Notes: generated by a model not told the origin, from the letters alone. A stretch of 64,000 nt of DNA from JAMXLG01 sp963765935 (GCA_963765935.1 CAVXXX010000001.1:310001-374000); one strand, 5' to 3'; shown: positions 1 to 8,307, counted from the stretch's first letter. Made by a program: numbers and translations.

Positions 1-1
1 C

Positions 2-487
2 TTTGCGCTCGCGGCATGTACGATTCCGGCGTACGCCCATGCAGCGCCGGCGCACATCGCCCCGTCATGCGCGACGCCGCATCACCGCGAATTCGATTAC
101 TTCATCGGCACCTACATCGTCTTCGACAAATCGGGAAAACAAATCGGCACCGACGAGGTAACGCCCGAAATGGACGGCTGCGCGTTACTCGAGCATTGGC
201 ACGGCCGCACAATCCAAGGCGTGGGCTACTCCGGATACGACGACACACGCAAAGAGTGGGTCCAAACGTTTTTCCAAAACGACGGCGCCGTCTTGATCTT
301 CCGCGGCAACATGACGAAAGACGGGATCCTGATCAGCGGGGTCGATTACCCGAAACCCGGCGTCACCGAAAACAACCGCGTGCTATTTCGTCCGCTCGCG
401 AACGGTTTCGAAGAGTACTGGACCGCCTCCACCGACGCGGGCCGCACGTGGCACGTCGTGTTCGACGGCTTCTTCCGCCGCCGCTAA
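2..487 (+). CDS. DUF1579-like secreted protein, 5' end outside window
   Basis: The reading frame is open from the first bases of the window to a TAA stop, so the start codon lies upstream. The visible 161 residues begin with a small hydrophobic/alanine stretch that looks like the end of a signal peptide. A domain follows with motifs FDYFIGTY near the start, GCALLEHWHG in the middle and DAGRTWHVVFDGF at the end. This pattern (a Trp-rich small beta domain with D-GG/AG-TW near the C-terminus) is what DUF1579-like proteins show, and the same pattern occurs twice in the protein at 37877-38938. The biochemical role of such domains is not established. The call of a secreted small beta-domain protein is fairly safe; the family name is inferred by eye. 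Confidence 0.7.
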   Translation, partial: FALAACTIPAYAHAAPAHIAPSCATPHHREFDYFIGTYIVFDKSGKQIGTDEVTPEMDGCALLEHWHGRTIQGVGYSGYDDTRKEWVQTFFQNDGAVLIFRGNMTKDGILISGVDYPKPGVTENNRVLFRPLANGFEEYWTASTDAGRTWHVVFDGFFRRR

Positions 488-500
488 GCTACGCCCGCGT

Positions 501-845
501 TCAATCAGGCAAGATGCACGCGACGCTGCCGCTCATTTTCAGGCGAACGTTCTTCGCAGCAACGGTGCGGTGCGTTTGATCGATGGTAACTTTCGCTGAC
601 TGACCGCCGGACGCTGATTGCAATACAACCGAGATCATTGAAATCGGGCCCGGCGGCGATTCATCCATATCGACGCCGGGGAGCGTGGCAATTCGCGCAT
701 GGCCGAGCGCGAAACTGACCGATCCCAGCGCTCCGCCACACGAGTGCAACGCCTGCTTAAACGTCACGTTCGAATCGCGAAGCGTCGCGCTGCTTCCGCC
801 GGCAGCTGCGAGCAGCGCGAGCACCAAGAGTGAACCAACATTCAT
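501..845 (-). CDS. Hypothetical secreted protein, 114 aa
   Basis: I do not recognise this protein. It has a good signal peptide (MNVGSLLVLALLAAAGGSSA) and a short mature part with two cysteines, one in a LHSCGGALG motif and one near the C-terminus (SVACILPD), which could form a disulfide outside the cytoplasm. A GGAGAG sequence sits almost directly before the ATG, closer than usual, so the exact start is uncertain. The gene is convergent with the DUF1579-like gene and ends 14 bp from it. It could be a spurious ORF, but the signal peptide and compact fit between neighbours favour a real gene. Confidence 0.5.
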   Translation of the reverse strand: MNVGSLLVLALLAAAGGSSATLRDSNVTFKQALHSCGGALGSVSFALGHARIATLPGVDMDESPPGPISMISVVLQSASGGQSAKVTIDQTHRTVAAKNVRLKMSGSVACILPD

Positions 846-940
846 CTCTCCAGTATGGTCGTTAATGCTCGAGGAAGCAACGAAGCACCTACGCCAATCA
901 TTGCAGCAATCCGGGGTCCGCGTATTGAAGCGGGCGAGAT

Positions 941-1357
941 ATGAGTGCTGTACCCCTCAACCTCACCGGCGGATGCCTTTGCGGACAATTCCGTTATGAG
1001 ATTTCCGGCGCACCGCTTGCGATGTTCGAATGCCATTGCCGCGATTGTCAGCATAGCAGCGGTGGACCGTACGTTCCGGTCATCTACGTTCCGAAGACCG
1101 CATTCTCAGTAGTGCGCGGAGAGCTGAGCCACTATTGGACGCAGAGTGACGCGGGCGGACAAAATAAACGCGGCTTCTGCGCAACGTGCGGCGCCCGCAT
1201 ATCCGGCGGCGAAAACGAAGAGGCCATCGGCATCGCCGCCTCCAGCCTCGACGATCCGTCCGCATTCGCGCCGCAGTTCCATATCAACGTCGGATACGCG
1301 CAACCGTGGGACGGGATCCCGGACGACGTACCGTCATTTGATGGCTTCCCTACCTAG
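941..1357 (+). CDS. GFA / CENP-V domain zinc protein
   Basis: A 138-aa protein of the glutathione-dependent formaldehyde-activating (GFA) family. The zinc-binding cysteines are all visible: GGCLCGQFRYE near residue 12, ECHCRDCQ near residue 32 and FCATCGARI near residue 85. These give the CxC, CxxC and CxxC pattern of the CENP-V/GFA fold. The length matches small GFA-family proteins. The family name comes from Gfa, which speeds S-hydroxymethylglutathione formation, but most members have unknown substrates and I do not claim that reaction here. The AraC/GyrI-type regulator starts about 55 bp downstream on the same strand. Confidence 0.85.
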   Translation: MSAVPLNLTGGCLCGQFRYEISGAPLAMFECHCRDCQHSSGGPYVPVIYVPKTAFSVVRGELSHYWTQSDAGGQNKRGFCATCGARISGGENEEAIGIAASSLDDPSAFAPQFHINVGYAQPWDGIPDDVPSFDGFPT

Positions 1358-1411
1358 CGCAGAGCAAAATCAATCAAACGCAGCGATCTTGATTTCCGTC
1401 ACCATTGATCT

Positions 1412-2257
1412 ATGACCGCCGTTACGAACGATCCCGTCGCGAAAGCGATATGGTTCATCGAGAGTCATCTTTCGCAGGATCTTCGGCTGGAAGATATCGC
1501 AAGCGTGAGCGGCGTCTCGCCGTTCTATCTGACGCGCGCGTTCGCCGCAGCCGTGGGACGTTCGGTCATGCGATACGCGCGCGGACGCCGTCTTAGCGAA
1601 GCGGCTCGTACGCTCGCCGGCGGGGCAGATGACATCTTAGCGGTAGCGCTCGAGGCGGGATACGGCTCGCACGAAGCGTTTACGCGCGCGTTCGGACAGC
1701 AGTTTGGCACGACTCCCGAAGACGTTCGTGCGAGCGCATCGCTTGAGGGCCTCGCACTCATTGACGCCGTACGCCGCCTTCAACCGATTGACGCGGGAGT
1801 AGAGACACCTCGTATCGAGCCCGGCCGCGTCTTGTTGATCGCCGGTCTGCTCGAGCGATACACGATCGAGACGGCGTCACGCATACCGTTTCAATGGCAA
1901 CGCTTCGCACCGTACATCGGTAACATTCCCGATGAAGCGGGCACGTGCACCTACGGCATCATGTCGAATAACGACGCCGAAGGCAACATTGAGTATATCA
2001 GCGGTGTCGAAGTGCGGTCGTTCTCGGAAATGCCGAGCGAACTTGCCCGATTACGCATTGCCGCGCGCCCGTATGCCGTATTCACGCATCGCGATCACAT
2101 CTCGCAAATTCCGAAGACGTGGAACGCCATCTGGAACGCGTACTTGCCCTCATCGCATTTAACCGTCGCCGATGCGCCGTACTTCGAGCGTTACGACGAC
2201 CGTTTTGATCCGCACACCGGAACCGGAGTCACGGAAATATGGATACCGCTCGCCTGA
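1412..2257 (+). CDS. AraC-family regulator with GyrI-like effector domain
   Basis: A 281-aa cytoplasmic transcription factor. Residues about 10-105 form the double helix-turn-helix of the AraC family (LRLEDIASVSGVSPFYLTRAF, then ILAVALEAGYGSHEAFTRAF with GTTPEDVR). Residues about 125-281 look like a GyrI-like small-molecule-binding domain, ending in the typical TEIWIPLA strand. Proteins with this Rob/SoxS-like layout often sense hydrophobic compounds or drugs. The stop lies inside the start of the downstream amidase (19-nt overlap), so the two are probably co-transcribed and translationally coupled. The effector is unknown. Confidence 0.9.
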   Translation: MTAVTNDPVAKAIWFIESHLSQDLRLEDIASVSGVSPFYLTRAFAAAVGRSVMRYARGRRLSEAARTLAGGADDILAVALEAGYGSHEAFTRAFGQQFGTTPEDVRASASLEGLALIDAVRRLQPIDAGVETPRIEPGRVLLIAGLLERYTIETASRIPFQWQRFAPYIGNIPDEAGTCTYGIMSNNDAEGNIEYISGVEVRSFSEMPSELARLRIAARPYAVFTHRDHISQIPKTWNAIWNAYLPSSHLTVADAPYFERYDDRFDPHTGTGVTEIWIPLA

Positions 2258-3564
2258 ACACCGCAAGCGCCACCGCGCTTGCAGCAGCGATTGCGGCGAA
2301 AGACGTCAGTTGCGTTGAGGCGCTCGACGCGCATCTCGAGCAAATCGAAGAGTCGAATCCTTCGATCAACGCGATCGTCATTCTCGACGCCGATGGTGCA
2401 CGCGCGCACGCCGTTGAGGCCGACCGAGTGCTAGCGCGCGGCCCAGGGCGGGGACGATTGTTCGGCGTCCCGTTCACGCTCAAAGACGCTCATGCAACAG
2501 CCGGGATGCGAAGCACGATCGGATTCCCTCCGTTCGATCACGTTCCACAATTCGACGGAACCGTTGCCGCGCGGCTCAAATCGGAAGGCGCAATCTTGAT
2601 GGGAAAGACGAACGTGCCGCCCTTACTGGCCGACCATCAAACATCCAATCCGATCTTCGGAAGAACGAACAATCCCGCTGATCTTTCGCGCACGCCCGGT
2701 GGTTCGAGCGGCGGCGCTGCAGCGGCCGTCGCCGCGCACATGGCCCCGTTCGAGGTCGGCACCGATCTCGCAAGTTCGATCCGTCTCCCGGCACACTTCT
2801 GCGGCATCTTCGGTTTAAAGCCGACCGAACACCGCGTCTCGTTGCATGGTGTCTTTCCCATACCGGGCGATCCGCCTCGTCCCGTGCGCATTATGTCATG
2901 CGTCGGTCCCCTCGCGCGCACGCTCGACGATATAGAACTCATCTTCTCGATCATCGCCGGACCGGACAATCACGACAGCGACGTAGCACCCGTTCTACTG
3001 GAACTCGACACGATGCATTCGCGCAACAACCTGCGCGTCGGCTTCATCCCCTCGATCGACGGACTGCCCGTCGCCGACGAACTTCGTGAACTGGTCGAAC
3101 GCGTCGCACGATCGCTTGACGGTACATGCATCGTCGAGCGCGCCGCCCTGCCACCGATCTACGTGGAGCAAAACCTACGTGCATTCGGCGAGTTGATCGG
3201 ATACATGACCGATGCATTCGGACCGCAGGGCGACAGCGACGTCGCGCTTGCGTCCTATTTCCGCGCACTCGACGCACGCGATCGCGCAATCGCGGCATGG
3301 CAGTCGTTTTTCGACCGCTACGACGTGCTCATCACACCGCCGGCAATGACGACCGCATTTCCTCACGGCGAGCCGCCGCAGCCGTACGAACTACTAACCG
3401 CTTACGGCGACCTCTTCAATTACTCGGGTAACCCGGCGATGGTCGTGCCGTGCACAAACCATCGCAACGGCCTTCCGATGGGCGTACAACTCGTCGCCGC
3501 GCGCTACCGCGAAGACAACCTCTTCCGGCTAGCCCGGCTCATTAAAAAGCAGGCAACGGAATAG
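2239..3564 (+). CDS. Amidase signature family enzyme
   Basis: A 441-aa amidase-signature hydrolase, which cleaves amide bonds with a Ser-cisSer-Lys triad. The elements seen are Lys82 (FTLKDAH), cis-Ser157 in TPGGSSGGAAAA, and the nucleophile Ser180 in the strand GTDLASSIRLPAHFCG. In most family members the last motif reads D-I-G-G-S-I-R; here it is D-L-A-S-S-I-R, a modest change next to the nucleophile. The length is normal. No signal peptide is seen, so it is cytoplasmic. It overlaps the upstream AraC/GyrI regulator by 19 nt and is probably under the same promoter. The substrate cannot be read from sequence. Confidence 0.9.
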   Translation: MDTARLNTASATALAAAIAAKDVSCVEALDAHLEQIEESNPSINAIVILDADGARAHAVEADRVLARGPGRGRLFGVPFTLKDAHATAGMRSTIGFPPFDHVPQFDGTVAARLKSEGAILMGKTNVPPLLADHQTSNPIFGRTNNPADLSRTPGGSSGGAAAAVAAHMAPFEVGTDLASSIRLPAHFCGIFGLKPTEHRVSLHGVFPIPGDPPRPVRIMSCVGPLARTLDDIELIFSIIAGPDNHDSDVAPVLLELDTMHSRNNLRVGFIPSIDGLPVADELRELVERVARSLDGTCIVERAALPPIYVEQNLRAFGELIGYMTDAFGPQGDSDVALASYFRALDARDRAIAAWQSFFDRYDVLITPPAMTTAFPHGEPPQPYELLTAYGDLFNYSGNPAMVVPCTNHRNGLPMGVQLVAARYREDNLFRLARLIKKQATE

Positions 3565-3586
3565 TACCTCGAACGCTAGCAGTGTC

Positions 3587-3614
3587 TTGACAACAGTGCC
3601 AACTGAAATAAAAT
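3587..3614 (+). promoter_or_regulatory. Sigma70-type promoter of hsp20
   Basis: A perfect -35 TTGACA (3587-3592) is followed after 16 bp by TAAAAT (3609-3614). This AT-rich stretch lies about 50 bp before the hsp20 start, and an AGGAGG ribosome site follows at 3649-3654. I see no CIRCE inverted repeat, so HrcA control is not supported. Confidence 0.65.
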
Positions 3615-3666
3615 TATGTTTGTAGAGTGTCTCTTTCACCGCTGAGATAGGAGGAAATAGTACCCC

Positions 3667-4050
3667 ATGAGCGCTCTCGCACGTAATGGCCAAAGCGTAG
3701 CTGAACGCTCCGCCGGAGCTTGGTCTCCGCTACAAAGCCTCTTCGGCTTCGATCCCTTTCAGGGAATGATTAGAAACTGGGACTACGGCTTTGAAGTAAG
3801 CCGCACCGAAGGCGGCTATATCGTGGAAGTTCCGATTCCCGGCTTCAACGCCTCGAACGTCGAGCTGACTTTAAAAGACGGTATCCTGTCGATCAACGGT
3901 AAGAGCGAGCGTCGTACGTTTTCGCGCTCCTTTTCCGTTCCGGAAGACGTCGATGCCGAGACGATCAAAGCAAAGGTTGCCGACGGAATGATGACGATCA
4001 CGTTAGATCGTCATCCGGAAGCGCAGCCGAAACGGATCTCCGTCACGTAG
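3667..4050 (+). CDS. Small heat shock protein, Hsp20/alpha-crystallin
   Basis: A 127-aa holdase chaperone of the alpha-crystallin family, expected to bind unfolding proteins in the cytoplasm as oligomers. Residues about 35-125 form the alpha-crystallin domain: VEVPIPGFNASNVELTLKDG, then LSINGKSERR, then the FSVPEDVD and DGMMTITLDR strands. The N-terminal arm of about 35 residues is short and holds FDPFQGM. AGGAGG lies 12 nt before the ATG. The upstream promoter is a near-consensus sigma70 site. A tiny ORF with its own strong ribosome site follows 18 nt after the stop, and a long hairpin closes the unit. Confidence 0.95.
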   Translation: MSALARNGQSVAERSAGAWSPLQSLFGFDPFQGMIRNWDYGFEVSRTEGGYIVEVPIPGFNASNVELTLKDGILSINGKSERRTFSRSFSVPEDVDAETIKAKVADGMMTITLDRHPEAQPKRISVT

Positions 4051-4068
4051 CACAGGAGGAGATTCGCA

Positions 4069-4167
4069 ATGATGACGACACGCCGTGTCGCGGCATTGTC
4101 CGAATTTCCACAGCTGATCGATTACTGGGTTCGGTATTATACATCCGCGACACCGTACATAAACTAG
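4069..4167 (+). CDS. Candidate 32-aa microprotein downstream of hsp20
   Basis: A short ORF of 32 codons starts ATG-ATG with a perfect AGGAGG (4054-4059) nine nt upstream, and ends TAG just before a strong terminator hairpin. The peptide is basic at the N-terminus (MMTTRRVAAL) and rich in aromatics at the C-terminus (DYWVRYYTSATPY). I do not recognise it. The ribosome site as good as that of hsp20, the short 18-nt spacing and the terminator immediately after it all suggest it is translated as the second gene of the hsp20 unit. The alternative is a non-coding 3' tail with a chance ribosome-like site. Confidence 0.45.
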   Translation: MMTTRRVAALSEFPQLIDYWVRYYTSATPYIN

Positions 4168-4171
4168 CGCA

Positions 4172-4206
4172 TCATGAGGGCGACGCAAAACGCGTCGCCC
4201 TCATGA
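4172..4206. terminator. Hairpin terminator after the hsp20 unit
   Basis: A perfect 14-bp inverted repeat (TCATGAGGGCGACG at 4172-4185 and its complement at 4193-4206) with a 7-nt loop. No T-run follows on either strand. It lies between convergent units (hsp20 unit and the serine hydrolase) and could stop transcription from both sides. Confidence 0.7.
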
Positions 4207-4225
4207 CCGCGGCGAAATATGGTCT

Positions 4226-5695
4226 CTAATAATCGTACACCGGCGCAAAGTTCAAATAATCGATTTTCCCTGACGGCCTGAGCGCATACTGAAAATCGAT
4301 CACGTCGTTCGCAAAGGTCACGTGATAATCGAAGGCATGAACGCCAGGAGGCCCTTCACGACTCACAAGACGCATCACCACGGGCGCGCCAAGGCGGTTG
4401 CCCAGCTTGCGTAAGTCCGTTTCCACCGATGCTTGCGCCGTCTGCGTTGGCATGAGCCACTGCGTAAACTCAGGCGTTGCGTTCGTGCTGTTGATCTTGC
4501 CTGCAAGAGCGCGTTCCAACCAGATACGTGCCTGCGACGCTTCGGCGCTCGTTTCCGGCAATGCCTTTGGCGGGTCGTGCGCAAGTGATTGACCGTAGAT
4601 CGTGGCGACGATGTCGTGAGCGATGGGAACAGGGTTGAAGGTATCACTGTTCCCCAGTAAGACCACCGCGACATGGTCCGACGGGATCGTCAGATCTTCA
4701 CTGATGAAACCCGGGAAACCACCAAGGTGCCCGACGATCGCGTGGCCGAGAAACCGGTTCCCGGCACTCAATCCGTACCCGTATCCCGTGGACGTTCCGT
4801 TGGGCAGTCTTTTCGCGGTTGACATCTTCGCGAACGACGCAGGCGACACAACTGAACCCGAATCGAGGGCAATGTCCCAACGAGCGAGATCGCTAGCGCT
4901 CATCATGAGATCGCCGGCTCCTTGAAACCAACTATAAGCACTGTGAGGTGCGTCGTGGAGTGCACCCATCGCGAACGCTGTATATCCGCGCGCCTCGTCT
5001 GGATAGCTGCGCGCGTAAGTATCGAAGGCAGCGGTCGAAAGATCGTGACGTTTCAAAAGATTGTTGAGGACAAAAGCCTGATACGACTCGCCGGAAGCCT
5101 TGGCGATGACCATCGATAGCAGAAGATAGTTGGTGTTCGAATATTGCCAGTTGGTTCCAGGCTTGAACGCAAACGGCGCGTTTCGTATCGCCGCAAGCAT
5201 TTGCTCCGGAGTGACTTCTCTGGAAGAGTCCTTCGCATATTGCGGAGTCTGCGTGTAGTCCGGCAGGCCGGAAACTTGTTCGAGAAGTTCTTCGATCGTG
5301 ATTTCCCCGGCATGCGGGGCTTCCGGCAAATATTTCGCAACTGGATCCTGAACGTTCAAGTGTCCTTGCTGTTGCAATAGCAAGATCGCCGCGGCCGTAA
5401 ACTGCTTCGTATTCGAGCCGATGGGATAGATTGTTTGCGCGTCGGCTTTTGCTCCTGAAGCGATTTCGCGTACACCGTAGCCATTGGCATAGACGACTTC
5501 GCCGTTTTCGACAATGGCGAGTGAAATCGCGGCTACATGCTGGCGCACAAGCGCCGTCTTTACGGCTGAGTCGATGTGGTTCACCATTTGCGTCGTAATC
5601 GGACGGGGCGCCGGCTCTGACCGGAGCGGCACTGCCGTTGTGAAAAAGAGCGAGGCGATTAGGAACACTACTCCATGTTTCACGTAATCATCCAA
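4226..5695 (-). CDS. Exported serine hydrolase, beta-lactamase (class C-like) family
   Basis: A 489-aa protein with an N-terminal signal segment (residues about 9-22) and a penicillin-binding/beta-lactamase-fold domain. The S-x-x-K motif is Ser94-Asn-Thr-Lys97 (PIGSNTKQFTA) and the Y-x-N motif is Tyr185-Ser-Asn187 (WQYSNTNY). A C-terminal region of about 110 residues after the catalytic domain resembles no motif I know. Members of this family include esterases, D-aminopeptidases and carboxypeptidases, so beta-lactamase activity is not implied. It lies 5 bp downstream of the BlaR-like gene, in one unit with BlaI and BlaR, and is therefore probably induced through that pair. Confidence 0.9.
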   Translation of the reverse strand: MDDYVKHGVVFLIASLFFTTAVPLRSEPAPRPITTQMVNHIDSAVKTALVRQHVAAISLAIVENGEVVYANGYGVREIASGAKADAQTIYPIGSNTKQFTAAAILLLQQQGHLNVQDPVAKYLPEAPHAGEITIEELLEQVSGLPDYTQTPQYAKDSSREVTPEQMLAAIRNAPFAFKPGTNWQYSNTNYLLLSMVIAKASGESYQAFVLNNLLKRHDLSTAAFDTYARSYPDEARGYTAFAMGALHDAPHSAYSWFQGAGDLMMSASDLARWDIALDSGSVVSPASFAKMSTAKRLPNGTSTGYGYGLSAGNRFLGHAIVGHLGGFPGFISEDLTIPSDHVAVVLLGNSDTFNPVPIAHDIVATIYGQSLAHDPPKALPETSAEASQARIWLERALAGKINSTNATPEFTQWLMPTQTAQASVETDLRKLGNRLGAPVVMRLVSREGPPGVHAFDYHVTFANDVIDFQYALRPSGKIDYLNFAPVYDY

Positions 5696-5700
5696 CGCTT

Positions 5701-6912
5701 TTAAGGACCGACTTGCGCCTTAAAGAGATACTTTCCGCCAGAGACGGCCTTGCAGTTTCGGACTTCCGGCTTATACGTCGAATGCAACGCGGCCTCAGTT
5801 GTCGCCTTGGCGATGACTTCGTCGCTCGCGCCAACCATCATCACGTGCGTGGGCGTGCCGTCGGCCTGCACGGTGACCGATATCTCAGCTTGTGCATGGG
5901 GGTGTGCCTTTAGATATGAGCTTGGGATGTCCGGAGGAACGGCGTTGAGCACCATCACATTCGCCGAGCACTTCGCAGGCATACTCGAACTGCTTGCGGC
6001 GACGAGCGCGGCCGTCGACGCAAGCGTCGTCGGCGTTTGGAACGCGAAACCAAGCACGCCGAACAGTGCAATCGCCGTCGAAACGACGACATAGTTGATT
6101 TTCACGTGACCAGCCTTTCCGTTGACGATCCGCGCGATACGCCCGACTAACATTCGTCCGGAGCCAATCGCGCTTGGGGTGAGAAGTGGAGTAGTAGTAC
6201 GCGGAGCTCGCTGAGCTAGAGCAGCGAGGCACGAGGCATATCGATCGGGATCGCTCGACGCGCGAACGGCCCAATCGTCACATGCAGCTTCGCGCTCTTT
6301 CACGAGTTGGCGTCCGATAACATACACCCACGGATTGAAGAACAACAGCGCTTCTACGAGCCGCTGAATGAGGTTGCCGGCGATATCGTTTCGGCGAATA
6401 TGGGCGCGCTCGTGTGCCAAGATGCTCGCGAGGTCCGCTGGATCGAGCGCATTAGCGACATGTTCCGGAAGAATGACCAGCGGGCGCACGAAACCGGTCG
6501 CGACCGGGATCGAAATCAGCGGCGATACGACAACGTCTTCGCCCAGGTACGGGGCGCGAACCGACGACGTCGCGATTCGTGCGATCGTGAAATAGCTCAG
6601 CGTGAGGCGCGACATACAAGCAATACAACCGAGGGCCCAAAGCGTCGCAAGCCACAAACCCTCGGCATTCGCGGCCTGCGATGTAAGGTGTGATGCGACG
6701 GTGGTCGTGCGGATCACCGAACTCGGAATCGCAGGCGAATCGCCGAACGAGATTAGGCCGCTGAGGGGAAGAATCGCTAGGGAAATGAGCGCCGCGAACC
6801 ACACCGCGTAGCGAGTTGCCGCGTGGCGCTGCGGAACGAATGCCGTTACGCCGGTGGCAATCGCCACGACGAACGCCCCTTGCCAGAGGCTATTCAACAA
6901 AACCTCGATCAC
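5701..6912 (-). CDS. BlaR1-like M56 membrane protease with C-terminal TonB-like domain
   Basis: A 403-aa integral membrane metalloprotease. Hydrophobic segments occupy residues about 5-60 and 85-115. The zinc motif H-E-R-A-H lies at 167-171 (ILAHERAHIRRND), followed by a WVYVIGRQLVKEREAACDDW motif typical of the M56 family. A further membrane segment lies near 290. Residues about 315-403 look like a TonB C-terminal domain (AEISVTVQADGTPTHV and the final YLFKAQVGP). There is no penicillin-binding sensor domain as in staphylococcal BlaR1. Its GTG start overlaps the BlaI stop by 4 nt (GTGA). It probably cleaves BlaI upon a cell-wall signal; the signal is unknown. Confidence 0.88.
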   Translation of the reverse strand: MIEVLLNSLWQGAFVVAIATGVTAFVPQRHAATRYAVWFAALISLAILPLSGLISFGDSPAIPSSVIRTTTVASHLTSQAANAEGLWLATLWALGCIACMSRLTLSYFTIARIATSSVRAPYLGEDVVVSPLISIPVATGFVRPLVILPEHVANALDPADLASILAHERAHIRRNDIAGNLIQRLVEALLFFNPWVYVIGRQLVKEREAACDDWAVRASSDPDRYASCLAALAQRAPRTTTPLLTPSAIGSGRMLVGRIARIVNGKAGHVKINYVVVSTAIALFGVLGFAFQTPTTLASTAALVAASSSSMPAKCSANVMVLNAVPPDIPSSYLKAHPHAQAEISVTVQADGTPTHVMMVGASDEVIAKATTEAALHSTYKPEVRNCKAVSGGKYLFKAQVGP

Positions 6913-7292
6913 GCAGTGCCTTTCCGCCGTTGCAGCAAACGCTTGATTTTCGCGACGTCGGCATCGGTTAAGTGCGCATCGTCAAGAAGCGCTACGGCTA
7001 GGTCGCCCGGCGAATTTCCAAAGAACCGGTCCAAGAGATGCTGCGTTGCCGATTTCGCCGCGGCGTTTCGCGCAACGATCGGATGATAGACGTACGCGCG
7101 GCCGTCTTCTTCATGGCCGATGTAGCCTTTTTGTTCCAATGTTCGCAACGTTGTGAGGACGGTGCTGTACGCGAGCGGGGGCGGCGAAAGCGCCGCGACC
7201 ACCTCGGCTACCGTCGCTCGCTCGAGATTCCAGAGAACGTTCATGAGCCGCAGCTCGTGGTCGGTCAGCACGAGGGACTTCTTTCGGGACAC
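6909..7292 (-). CDS. BlaI/MecI/CopY-family transcriptional repressor
   Basis: A 127-aa winged-helix repressor. The DNA-binding domain covers residues about 8-80 (LTDHELRLMNVLWNLERATVAEVVAAL, then AYSTVLTTLRTLEQKGYI). The recognition helix carries the T-V-x-T-x-L-x-x-L pattern of BlaI. The C-terminal part is a helical dimer region ending in KRLLQRRKG. The start is followed upstream by a palindrome at 7305-7322. It is the first gene of a three-gene unit with the M56 protease and serine hydrolase. By family precedent it represses its own operon until cleaved by the protease. Confidence 0.92.
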   Translation of the reverse strand: MSRKKSLVLTDHELRLMNVLWNLERATVAEVVAALSPPPLAYSTVLTTLRTLEQKGYIGHEEDGRAYVYHPIVARNAAAKSATQHLLDRFFGNSPGDLAVALLDDAHLTDADVAKIKRLLQRRKGTA

Positions 7293-7304
7293 GTTGCCTC
7301 CGAA

Positions 7305-7322
7305 CTATTACGAATGTAATAG
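7305..7322. promoter_or_regulatory. Probable BlaI operator (palindrome 1)
   Basis: A perfect palindrome CTATTAC-GAAT-GTAATAG lies 13 bp upstream of the blaI-like start codon. Seven-base arms with a 4-base centre fit the size and AT-rich nature of BlaI/MecI operators, which typically contain TACA/TGTA-like half sites. Its position fits autorepression. Confidence 0.65.
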
Positions 7323-7351
7323 CACTATACAACGGAGCTGAACGCGCGTCA

Positions 7352-7365
7352 ATTAGATTTCTAAT
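7352..7365. promoter_or_regulatory. Possible second BlaI operator (palindrome 2)
   Basis: ATTAG-ATTT-CTAAT is a second palindrome with the same 4-base centre and related half sites (CTAATAG continues on the right side, like the right arm of palindrome 1). It lies about 30 bp from palindrome 1, on the side of the divergent hydrolase gene, so it might let BlaI act on both directions. Confidence 0.45.
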
Positions 7366-7422
7366 AGTTGTTTGAAATATGGAACGCGGGACCGGCCTCG
7401 CAAGGCCGCCAATTCCGCGCCG

Positions 7423-8307
7423 ATGGATCGTGCTGAATTTCTTGCTTCCACCGTTGCTGCAATTGCCGCGACGGCCTTGCAACCACCGCAGCAAGTCGCC
7501 GGCGGAAGAACGTTTATCGTCCCGTTCGCATCCGGCCCGTTCCCGCACGCAAGCCGGGCGAACGGACACACGTATCAAGGCAAACTCTATGACGCGGCAA
7601 CGCATTACAGCGATGCGCGAGTTGCAATCTTCGTGCCCGATCGCTGGCATCCTGAGAACGGCGCGATCGATGCAATCGTGCACTTCTACGGCTGGAACCA
7701 CGACGTCGCGTCGGCGCTATCGATCTATCATTTGCGAGAACAACTCGTCGCAAGTCAACGCAACGCCATTCTCATCGTCCCGTCAGGACCGGCAAACGCC
7801 CCCGACTCGGGCGACGGGAAATTGGAACTCGACGAGAACGGCTTCGCGCGTTTCATGACGGACGTCTGCGCGTGGCTCCAACGATCCGGCGTTTCGCCGG
7901 TCAATACGCCGGGCCGCATCGTGTTGACCGCGCACAGCGGAGGCTACGGCGGTGCCGGCGGCGTGCTCACCCGCGGGGGTATGAACGGGCAGATTACCGA
8001 CGTCGTCCTGTTCGATTCAGCCTATGGATACTTCGACGCATTTGCGGCATGGGCGCGCACTGGAAACAATCATCTTCTCACGATTTTCACCAATGATACG
8101 ATTGCGGGCAACGTCACACTCATGGGAATGCTGCAGATGCAAACCCCAAACATCTATGTTTGGCTCGCGAAGGACATCACGCAAGAACGACTGCGCACGC
8201 GCGATGCAACGTTCATTCTCACGACAGATGTTTTACACGACGACCTGCTCACGCACGATTCGTGGTATGCGTCGTTTTTGCAGACAACGGCCCTTCGGCA
8301 AGTTTAG
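7423..8307 (+). CDS. Exported alpha/beta-hydrolase-fold protein
   Basis: A 294-aa protein with a probable signal peptide (MDRAEFLASTVAAIAATALQ) and an alpha/beta-hydrolase pattern: an HFYGWN oxyanion-type loop near residue 88 and a nucleophile elbow TAHSGGYGG with Ser172. A catalytic His is likely in the VLHDDLLTHDSWY region close to the C-terminus. The frame is open further upstream to a TTG at 7372, but the ATG at 7423 gives a sensible signal peptide. Its last 4 nt overlap the convergent alanine racemase-like gene. The substrate is unknown; divergence from the bla-type operon suggests, weakly, a cell-envelope role. Confidence 0.7.
   Translation: MDRAEFLASTVAAIAATALQPPQQVAGGRTFIVPFASGPFPHASRANGHTYQGKLYDAATHYSDARVAIFVPDRWHPENGAIDAIVHFYGWNHDVASALSIYHLREQLVASQRNAILIVPSGPANAPDSGDGKLELDENGFARFMTDVCAWLQRSGVSPVNTPGRIVLTAHSGGYGGAGGVLTRGGMNGQITDVVLFDSAYGYFDAFAAWARTGNNHLLTIFTNDTIAGNVTLMGMLQMQTPNIYVWLAKDITQERLRTRDATFILTTDVLHDDLLTHDSWYASFLQTTALRQV

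Noticed and set aside
3587..3667. CIRCE element or ROSE-type thermometer upstream of hsp20
   Set aside because: No TTAGCACTC-N9-GAGTGCTAA repeat exists, and I could not find a hairpin that convincingly covers the AGGAGG.
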